Source of the DNA: Streptomyces aureus
Lineage (GTDB): Bacteria > Actinomycetota > Actinomycetes > Streptomycetales > Streptomycetaceae
Direction: 5' to 3'
Assembly (NCBI RefSeq): GCF_000725495.1
Contig: NZ_JNZD01000013.1
Coordinates: 372,001-436,000 of the forward strand
Length of the DNA stretch: 64,000 nucleotides
Notes under the pieces: generated by a model
What the model was told of the DNA's origin: nothing
Database searches by the model: none
Seen by the model: the letters and a program-made list of their open reading frames with translations, nothing else
Translations under genes and position numbers: made by a program
Shown here: positions 55,247-64,000 of the stretch, in pieces
How positions within the stretch are numbered: the stretch's first letter is position 1
Layout: each line of letters opens with the position of its first letter

Positions 55247-56509
55247 ATGTCGGCATTGAGCAGCACCTGGGACCGTCGCTCCGTTCTGCGGGCCGCCGCC
55301 GGCCTCGCCGCCCTCGGACCGCTGGCCGCCTGCGGCAGCAACAACGGGCGTTCCGGCGGCGGGAGTTCGGGCAAGGAGCTGGTGCAGTACTTCCACGCCT
55401 ACGGGGAGGCGGGCACCGAGCAGGCCATCAAGCGGTACGCGAAGGCCTACGACAAGGCGGCGGTGACCACACAGTGGATCACCGGCAGCGACTTCGAGAG
55501 CAAGCTGTTCGCCAGCCTGCTCACCAAGAACGCGCCGGACGTCTTCGAGTTCCATCCCCAGATCCAGCTCGTCAGGAGCGGGCAGGTGGCGGACCTGAGC
55601 GACATCGTCGATCCGGTCAAGGACGACTTCAACCCGGCCGACATCGCCTCGCACACGGTCGACGGGAAGATCTACGGCGTCCGCATGATCGACGACCCGC
55701 AGTTCTTCTTCTACCGGCCCTCGCTGCTGGAGAAGGCCGGCGTCGACGTGCCGACCACACTCGACGAACTCGTCGAAGCAGCGGCCAAGTTGACGACCGG
55801 CAAGGTCAAGGGACTGTTCCTCGGCAATGACCTGCACGCGGTCATCAACCCGATGATCTGGTCCGCGGGCGCCGACACCCTCGACTCGCAGAACCGGATC
55901 GCGTACCACACGGAGGGGGTCAAGGAGGGGCTGAAGAAGATGCGGAGCCTCTTCACCAGCGGCCATCTGCTGCTCGACGCCCCGGCCGACTACTGGGACC
56001 CCTCGGCGATCGACCAGGGCCTGTGCGCGATCCAGTTCTGCGGGATGTGGGCGATGCCGCAGATGCAGAAGACCCTCGGCGACGACATCGGCGTGTTCCC
56101 CTTCCCGAAGGTCACCGACTCCGGCAAGCCGTCGGTCTACAACGGCGGCTGGTCGATGTTCGTCAACGCCAAGGGCAGACACGTCGACCTGGCCAAGGAG
56201 TACGTGAAGTGGCTGTGGATCGACCGGAAGAAGTACCAGGAGGACTGGTCGCTGTCGTACGGCTTCCACATCCCGCCGCGCTCCTCGCTCGCCGCGTCCG
56301 CCACCAAGCTCGAGTCGGGACTGCCCGCGGAAGGGGTCAAACTGTTCGGCGAGTACGGGCACTTCGACAACATCGGCTGGACCCAGTCCATGATCACCGC
56401 CCTGGAGGACGTCTTCGCCGACTGCGTCCGCAAGGGCGGGGACCCGGAGGCGGCGCTCGACAAGGCGGACACGACCGTGAACCGCGAGCTCAAGAAGCTG
56501 TTCGGATAG
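55247..56509 (+). CDS. Sugar ABC transporter solute-binding lipoprotein
   Basis: A 420-residue extracellular binding protein. The Tat-type signal has RR at 10-11 (DRRSVLRAAAGLAALG) and a lipobox LAAC with C29 as lipidation site, followed by Ser/Gly linker. The mature fold is the MalE/UgpB-type (SBP_bac_1): YGVRMIDDPQFFFYRPSLLEKAGVDVPTTLDELVEAAAKL, NGGWSMFVNAKGRHVDLAKEYVKWLW. It captures an oligosaccharide or sugar outside the cell. Aromatic residues are frequent. AAGGA precedes ATG 55247. First gene of the importer operon. Confidence 0.93.
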   Translation: MSALSSTWDRRSVLRAAAGLAALGPLAACGSNNGRSGGGSSGKELVQYFHAYGEAGTEQAIKRYAKAYDKAAVTTQWITGSDFESKLFASLLTKNAPDVFEFHPQIQLVRSGQVADLSDIVDPVKDDFNPADIASHTVDGKIYGVRMIDDPQFFFYRPSLLEKAGVDVPTTLDELVEAAAKLTTGKVKGLFLGNDLHAVINPMIWSAGADTLDSQNRIAYHTEGVKEGLKKMRSLFTSGHLLLDAPADYWDPSAIDQGLCAIQFCGMWAMPQMQKTLGDDIGVFPFPKVTDSGKPSVYNGGWSMFVNAKGRHVDLAKEYVKWLWIDRKKYQEDWSLSYGFHIPPRSSLAASATKLESGLPAEGVKLFGEYGHFDNIGWTQSMITALEDVFADCVRKGGDPEAALDKADTTVNRELKKLFG

Positions 56510-56529
56510 GCCGGCGGACGGGCCCCGGC

Positions 56530-57495
56530 ATGCCGACCACCACCGCGCACGACGTCCCGCGCTCCGCCCCGGCCCCGGCCGCCGCCGCCCGGCCGCGGCG
56601 GTTCCGGCGGAACCCGAGCACCCTCGCCTTCTGGCTGTTCACCGGCCCCTTCCTCCTCGGCCTGCTCGTCTTCGTGTACGTGCCGATCGGCTGGAGCCTG
56701 TGGCTGAGCTTCTTCGAGGCCCGCTTCACCGTCACCCCCGACACGTTCGTCGGCTTCGACAACTACCGGCAGATGCTGGAGAACGGCGACTTCACCGGCT
56801 CACTGCTCACGTTCACCGTGTTCGCCGCCCTCATCGTTCCGCTGACCTGGGCGCTCTCCCTGGCGCTGGCGCTGCTGGTGAACCGGCTGCGTCTCCTGCG
56901 GGCGTTCCTCCGGTCGGTGTTCTTCCTGCCGACCGCGTGCAGTTATGTCGCCGCCTCGCTGATCTGGAAGATGTCCATCTTCAGCGGGGTGCGCTTCGGC
57001 CTGATGAACACCGTCCTCGGCTGGTTCGGGATCGAGAACACCGCCTGGCTGGCCGACCCCGATCCGCCCTGGTACTGGCTGGTCATCGTGACAGCGCGGC
57101 TCTGGCTCCAGGCCGGCTTCTACATGATCCTGTTCCTGGCCGCCCTGCAGAACATCCCGCCCGAGCTCTACGAGGCCGCCGCGATCGACGGGGCGGGGCC
57201 CGGCTGGCAGTCGTTCCGCCACATCACCCTGCCCCAGCTGCGCGCCACCTCGACGGCCGTGATCCTGCTGCTCCTCGTGGCCGCCTACCAGGCCTTCGAC
57301 GAGTTCTTCAACCTGCTCTCGAAGACCACCTGGGGCCGCCCGCCGCTCGTCGAGCTCTACTACACGGCGCTGGGCCAGGAGCAGGACTACGGCGCGGGCA
57401 GCGCGGGCGCCGTCATCCTCACCCTGCTGATCTGCGGGGTGACCCTGCTCCAGGGCAGGTTCATGGGCTTCGGACGCGGGGAGGACGCCGGATGA
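56530..57495 (+). CDS. Sugar ABC transporter permease (MalF-type)
   Basis: A 321-residue inner-membrane permease with six or more helices: TLAFWLFTGPFLLGLLVFVYVPIGWSLWLSFFEA opens the protein. The EAA motif is EAAAIDGAGPGWQSFRHITLPQL. It pairs with the following permease. The ATPase is not encoded here; Streptomyces sugar importers usually share MsiK. Its TGA overlaps the ATG of the next gene (ATGA, 57492-57495). Confidence 0.93.
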   Translation: MPTTTAHDVPRSAPAPAAAARPRRFRRNPSTLAFWLFTGPFLLGLLVFVYVPIGWSLWLSFFEARFTVTPDTFVGFDNYRQMLENGDFTGSLLTFTVFAALIVPLTWALSLALALLVNRLRLLRAFLRSVFFLPTACSYVAASLIWKMSIFSGVRFGLMNTVLGWFGIENTAWLADPDPPWYWLVIVTARLWLQAGFYMILFLAALQNIPPELYEAAAIDGAGPGWQSFRHITLPQLRATSTAVILLLLVAAYQAFDEFFNLLSKTTWGRPPLVELYYTALGQEQDYGAGSAGAVILTLLICGVTLLQGRFMGFGRGEDAG

Positions 57496-58385
57496 CCGCC
57501 GCCACCAAGGACCGGGGAGCCCGCGCCGCCGCTCGGGACGGGCGCCGACGGGCGGGCCGGGGCGGTGTCCTCGGCAGCGCCGGACTGTTCGCCGCCACCG
57601 GGGTCGCCGCGCTGCTGTTCCTCGTCCCGTTCTATCTACTGGTGCGCAACGCCCTGTCGACCGACGCCCAGATCACCGGCGAGAACTGGGAGTTCTTCCC
57701 CACCCGTCTCCAATGGGGCAACATCGGGGAGCTGTTCGACGACCCCACCGTGCCGTTCGCCCGCTCGCTGTGGAACTCCGCGGTCGTCGGCGTGCTGCAC
57801 ACCGTCGGCACCCTGCTGGTCTGCTCGCTCGCCGGCTACGGCCTCGCCCGCATCCCCTACCGGCACGCCGACAAGATCTTCTACGCGGTCCTGGTCACCC
57901 TGATGGTCCCCGCCGCCGTGACGTTCGTGCCGAGCTTCGTGCTCGTGTCCTCGCTCGGCTGGGTGGACAGTCTTCGCGGACTCATCATCCCGGGGCTTTT
58001 CAGCGGTTTCACCTGCTTCCTCTTCCGGCAGTACTTCCTGGGGTTCCCGAAGGAACTGGAGGAGGCGGCACGCATGGACGGGCTCGGTCACTGGGGCGCG
58101 TACTGGCGCATCGTCGTGCCCAACTCCCTCAACTTCTTCGCCGCGATCGCGACCATCACGTTCATCAGCGGCTGGAACGCCTTCCTGTGGCCGCTGGTCA
58201 TCGGCCAGGACCCCGACGCCTGGACGGTCCAGGTGGCGCTGTCCTCGTACATGACGAACCAGACCGTCAACTTCCATCTGATCTTCATGGCCACGGCCAT
58301 TTCCATCCTGCCCCTGGTGTTCGTGTTCCTCTTCCTCCAGCGCTGGCTGGTCCAGGGAATCGCGCAGACCGGCATCAAGGGCTGA
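57492..58385 (+). CDS. Sugar ABC transporter permease (MalG-type)
   Basis: A 297-residue permease with six helices. The EAA motif is EEAARMDGLGHWGAYWRIVVPNSLNFF. The N-terminus (first 25 residues) is Arg/Ala-rich and cytoplasmic. It overlaps the previous permease by four bases and precedes the GH2 gene by 12 bases, so import and cleavage are in one operon. Confidence 0.93.
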   Translation: MTAATKDRGARAAARDGRRRAGRGGVLGSAGLFAATGVAALLFLVPFYLLVRNALSTDAQITGENWEFFPTRLQWGNIGELFDDPTVPFARSLWNSAVVGVLHTVGTLLVCSLAGYGLARIPYRHADKIFYAVLVTLMVPAAVTFVPSFVLVSSLGWVDSLRGLIIPGLFSGFTCFLFRQYFLGFPKELEEAARMDGLGHWGAYWRIVVPNSLNFFAAIATITFISGWNAFLWPLVIGQDPDAWTVQVALSSYMTNQTVNFHLIFMATAISILPLVFVFLFLQRWLVQGIAQTGIKG

Positions 58386-61325
<2,940 letters not shown>

Positions 61326-61337
61326 GGCCCGCGTTCC

Positions 61338-61379
61338 CCGTGCGGCCGGACGGCTCTCCCCAGCCGTCCGGCCGCACGG
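61338..61379. terminator. 18-bp bidirectional hairpin terminator
   Basis: Arms 61338-61355 and 61362-61379 pair perfectly over 18 bases with a six-base loop, between the convergent GH2 gene and the hypothetical gene at 61380. Confidence 0.9.
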
Positions 61380-62123
61380 TCAGTGGCCGGCGCAGCAGGG
61401 TGTCGGGTCCGGCACCTCGAAGGGCACGAGGGTGCCGCCGGCGGCCGGCATCGCCGCGAGGACGAGCAGGCCCTCGCGCCACTCCGGGCGCACATGGCCG
61501 CGCGTGACCAGCTTCGCCTCCGGGGAGGGCCCTTCGGGCGCGCCGAGCACCGTCACCCGGTCCACCGCCGAGACCTCCAGCAGCCGGGCGACGGTCAGGG
61601 TTCCGGTGACCGTCTCCGAACCCGGGTACAGGACGGCCCGGCCCCCCGTGCGGGCCTCGTGCTCGGCGGCGGCATGAACGGCTCCGGCCGCGAGCTCCTC
61701 GGGCCCGTGCCGGTCGTCGCCGAATGCGACCCCCGGCAGGGCCTCGGTCCCGGCGCCGGAACCCTCCCCGCCGCTGCCGGCACCGTCGCCACCACCACCG
61801 TCACCCGCACCGGCTCCGGCTCCGGCTCCGGCTCCGGCTTCGGCTTCGGCTCCGGCTCCGGCTCCGGCTCCGGCTTCGAGGACGGTGCCGGGGCCGGTGG
61901 GGTGCTCGGTGAGCCACTGCCAGGCCGCGCGGGCCGCCGCCGCGGACGGCAGCGCGAACGACAGGGCCGTGTGCGGCCGCCGTCCGTCCCGGACGTGGTG
62001 CGTGCAGCCCACCGCGTCCGCGTCCAGTCCGAGCTCCGCGGCGAGCGCCCGCAGCAGATGGTCGGCCTCGCGCGGGGGGCCCGTGTGACCGGTGTCGACG
62101 CCGACGACGTACCGCCCGGTCAC
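61380..62123 (-). CDS. Hypothetical protein with Ala/Gly repeat and CCAGH tail
   Basis: A 247-residue protein I do not recognise. Residues 1-75 (RYVVGVDTGHTGPPREADHLLRALAAELGLDADAVGCTHHVRDGRRPHTALSFAL) look like a small nucleoside-binding-like alpha/beta domain. A hexanucleotide-encoded Ala/Gly/Glu low-complexity stretch (about 82-103) follows. The C-terminal half (AVLYPGSETVTGTLTVARLLEVSAVDRVTVLGAPEG) is alpha/beta, ending DPTPCCAGH, a possible metal-binding tail. GTG 62123 overlaps the TGA of the PHP gene (GTGA), so the two are coupled. Confidence 0.7.
   Translation of the reverse strand: MTGRYVVGVDTGHTGPPREADHLLRALAAELGLDADAVGCTHHVRDGRRPHTALSFALPSAAAARAAWQWLTEHPTGPGTVLEAGAGAGAGAEAEAGAGAGAGAGAGDGGGGDGAGSGGEGSGAGTEALPGVAFGDDRHGPEELAAGAVHAAAEHEARTGGRAVLYPGSETVTGTLTVARLLEVSAVDRVTVLGAPEGPSPEAKLVTRGHVRPEWREGLLVLAAMPAAGGTLVPFEVPDPTPCCAGH
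61811..61878 (-). repeat. Hexanucleotide microsatellite in coding sequence
   Basis: About eleven units of CGGCTC/CGGCTT, encoding alternating Gly/Ala/Glu in the hypothetical protein. Length changes by six would stay in frame. Confidence 0.9.
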
Positions 62124-63868
62124 GACGGCAGGACCCACACCGGGTTGGAGTAGAACCACAGGTCCTTCCACGGGTCGGCGTCGCCGAGGACGTCCACGGC
62201 GGGACCCGCCGGGTCGACCGACGCGCCCCTGAGGCCGACGGCGGAGCGGTTGCCGTCGGTGCCGCGCAGCCGGACGTACACCGGGCGGTCGACGGCGCCG
62301 AGGTCGTAGGTGAGCCGGACCGTGCCGGAGGACTTGTTCACCTCGTAGGACCTGGCGACGCGCGCGGTGGGCGCGGTGAACGTGTCCCGGTCGGAGACGG
62401 GGCCCGTCACATCGCCCTGGATGACGTCGACCCGGGCCAGCTCGGGCACGAACCCGGCCCAGTTGGGTCCGCCGGCCAGTCCGAGGTCCACGGTCAGGGT
62501 CACCCGGGTGCCCTTGCGCACGTGCAGGGCGCCGCCGAGGGTGGCCCAGCGGCCGCCGCCGGAGACCCGGGCGTCGAGACCGCTGATGAGCTGCCCGTGG
62601 TCGACCCACACCCGGCCGGCGCGGATGCCGTCCATCACGGCGGCGTAGGAGAACCCGTCGGAGCCGACGTGGGTGCGGCTGTACTGGCCGGGCCAGTAGT
62701 CGCCCTGGGTGGTGTCGATCTTCCCGCCGTAGACCGGGTCGGTGTGCCGGCCGTTGAGGTTGAAGTCGCTGTCCGGTCCGCCGCGCACCGCGGTGTCCGT
62801 GTAGACCTGGTGGGAGTCGGAGTTGGCGGTGATCCACCAGGGCTTGCCCTCGGCGAGGAGGCTGTCCCACAGGCCGCCGACGGTGGCGGTCATCCAGTCG
62901 AAGCCGCCCCAGGTCCGGTAGCTCTCCAGCGGGTAGCCGGCGAAGGAGTTGGCGCTCGGGCTGTTGTCGTACAGACCGCGGGCGACGCCCATGCCGTACG
63001 TCTTCTCGATGCCGCCGGCCTGGTGGCCGGGGGCGCCCTCGAAACCGACGGCGATCTGATGGGACGCGGGGGTCGCGTCGCGCCAGGCGCGGATCTCGTG
63101 CGGGGAGTCGAGACCCTTGCGGGCGGGGTGGTTGGCCAGCATCAGGATGTCCTTGACGCGGCGCCGCTGGACCTGCTCGGCGAGGAAGTTGAGGCCCGCG
63201 ACGGCCAGCGCCTCGTTGGCGGGCGTCGAGTCGCCGGCACCCTTGACGCTGCCGTCGTAGTCCGTCTCGAACTGCTTGAGGACGGCGACCTCGTTGCGGC
63301 CGGGGTGGACGAAGACCGTGCCGTGCTCGGCGGCCGGGATGTTCCATTCGAGGCCCTGGAAGACGAGGGTGTCCTCGTGGATGTCCCGGGCCTCCTGGAT
63401 GTCCGGGTTGACCTTGTCCACACCGATCTTGGCGTGGGTCTCGCTGCCGTGGTCGGTGATGACCATCCAGTCCAGGCCGTGCGCGGCGCCTTGGCGGACC
63501 TGGTCGCGGACGCGGTACTTGCCGTCGCTGCTGTACTGGGTGTGGATGTGGTGGTCGCCGGCGAGCCAGAGGAAGCCGTTCTTTCTCCGGCCGCCCGTGG
63601 AGGCCGCCGCGGGTGCGGCGGCCGCGGGGGTGGCGGCCGCGGGGGTGGCGGCCGCGGGGGTGGCGGCCCCCGGCGCGAGGACGCCGCCGGCGGCGAGACC
63701 GGCGCCGAGCAGTCCGGCGCGGCGCAGCAGCGAGCGGCGCGACTGCTGCTCGGGGGTCAGGGCCTCGTCGGGCACCGAGGTGTCGAAGGCGGCGGGCAGC
63801 GTGGTGCCCGCGTCGCCGTGATGGTGGTGATGGTGATGCCCGTGCTCGTGTCCGTGCGTGTGCCCCAT
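62120..63868 (-). CDS. Tat-exported PHP-domain (CehA/McbA-like) metallohydrolase
   Basis: A 582-residue protein. The N-terminus, MGHTHGHEHG then a run of seven His, precedes the Tat signal (SRRSLLRRAGLLGAGLAAGG, RR at 44-45). The PHP domain starts GDHHIHTQYSSDGKYRVRDQV, then WMVITDHGSETHAK and FQGLEWN, giving metal-site His/Asp/Glu; AGVRIRV-like CehA_McbA sequence continues to about 430. A C-terminal beta domain (RVSGGGRWATLGGALHVRKGTRVTLTVDLG) completes it. CehA-type enzymes are phosphodiesterases or carbamate hydrolases. The start ATG 63868 has AGGAGG before it. Exported, with metal bound; the His-rich head may collect metal. Confidence 0.88.
   Translation of the reverse strand: MGHTHGHEHGHHHHHHHGDAGTTLPAAFDTSVPDEALTPEQQSRRSLLRRAGLLGAGLAAGGVLAPGAATPAAATPAAATPAAAAPAAASTGGRRKNGFLWLAGDHHIHTQYSSDGKYRVRDQVRQGAAHGLDWMVITDHGSETHAKIGVDKVNPDIQEARDIHEDTLVFQGLEWNIPAAEHGTVFVHPGRNEVAVLKQFETDYDGSVKGAGDSTPANEALAVAGLNFLAEQVQRRRVKDILMLANHPARKGLDSPHEIRAWRDATPASHQIAVGFEGAPGHQAGGIEKTYGMGVARGLYDNSPSANSFAGYPLESYRTWGGFDWMTATVGGLWDSLLAEGKPWWITANSDSHQVYTDTAVRGGPDSDFNLNGRHTDPVYGGKIDTTQGDYWPGQYSRTHVGSDGFSYAAVMDGIRAGRVWVDHGQLISGLDARVSGGGRWATLGGALHVRKGTRVTLTVDLGLAGGPNWAGFVPELARVDVIQGDVTGPVSDRDTFTAPTARVARSYEVNKSSGTVRLTYDLGAVDRPVYVRLRGTDGNRSAVGLRGASVDPAGPAVDVLGDADPWKDLWFYSNPVWVLPS
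63618..63662 (-). repeat. 15-bp in-frame repeat, three copies
   Basis: Three exact copies of GCGGCCGCGGGGGTG (as read on +), encoding TPAAA repeats after the Tat signal of the PHP protein. Confidence 0.88.
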
Positions 63869-64000
63869 GACCGCCTCCTGAGTCCAGCCCCGCCCCTGCG
63901 GGCGCGTCATGAGGAGATTCGGGGCGGAGCATGAACGGCGGGCGGCTCCCTCGTGTTCGCGGGACGACCTGAATCGGTCAACTGGCTTTATCCATGGGCC

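Overview
The window looks like a stretch of Streptomyces (or close relative) chromosome. G+C is very high, codon third positions are strongly G/C, GTG and TTG starts follow GGAGG-type ribosome sites, and the families are typical of that genus: alditol oxidase, PucR/XDH, a DmdR-type iron box, a CebR-type operator, DUF2637 and the actinobacterial ribosomal protein bL37. I see no tRNA, rRNA, CRISPR array, prophage or complete insertion sequence. It reads as ordinary chromosome-arm DNA rich in catabolic and regulatory genes.

Layout. 1-4.8 kb: end of a class III aminotransferase, a PAP2 phosphatase, a molybdopterin oxidoreductase directly behind the tiny bL37 gene, and a Gre-type factor. 4.9-10.3 kb: a ClpC-like AAA+ ATPase, a DyP peroxidase-encapsulin pair (ATGA overlap, cargo peptide on the peroxidase) and a DUF1345 membrane protein. 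10.4-15 kb: thioesterase/HxlR divergent pair, diacylglycerol-kinase-like protein, SRPBCC protein, and a secreted GH6 cellulase behind a CebR-like operator. 15-24 kb: purine catabolism (XdhC, purine permease, three-subunit xanthine dehydrogenase, divergent PucR). 24-29.7 kb: helical-repeat protein, a GntR regulator with a long repetitive N-terminus, an FhuF-like protein behind an iron box, a DUF2637 protein and an RsbW-like kinase. 29.9-42.3 kb: GH38 alpha-mannosidase, a membrane-anchored HTH protein, a pyruvate-oxidase-like ThDP enzyme, a PP2C-like protein lacking key aspartates, an HTH regulator, DUF456 and an SGNH hydrolase. 42.4-50.8 kb: a palindromic MITE-like element, an F420/PPOX protein, an Ada/AlkA repair protein, rsgA with a 23-codon upstream ORF, a sigma-like/zinc-finger/TM/CBM2 fusion, a radical SAM protein with unusual cysteine spacing, and a frameshifted alpha/beta hydrolase. 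51-61.3 kb: a 2-hydroxyacid dehydrogenase, alditol oxidase, then a ROK regulator with a sugar ABC importer and a GH2 beta-galactosidase. 61.4-63.9 kb: a Tat-exported PHP metallohydrolase translationally overlapping a hypothetical protein.

How genes work together. Three units are coherent: the encapsulated peroxidase; the xdh operon with PucR, permease and XdhC; and the ROK/ABC/GH2 sugar-uptake operon. Plant-polymer use recurs (GH6 with CebR-like box, CBM2 sensor-like protein, GH38, GH2). A second theme is in-frame tandem repeats (6, 15, 24, 36, 36 and 51 bp units) that expand disordered parts of six proteins, while intergenic repeats do not keep a multiple of three.

Limits: families were recognised by reading motifs, not by database search. 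Start codons were chosen from ribosome-site spacing. Operators are pattern matches.
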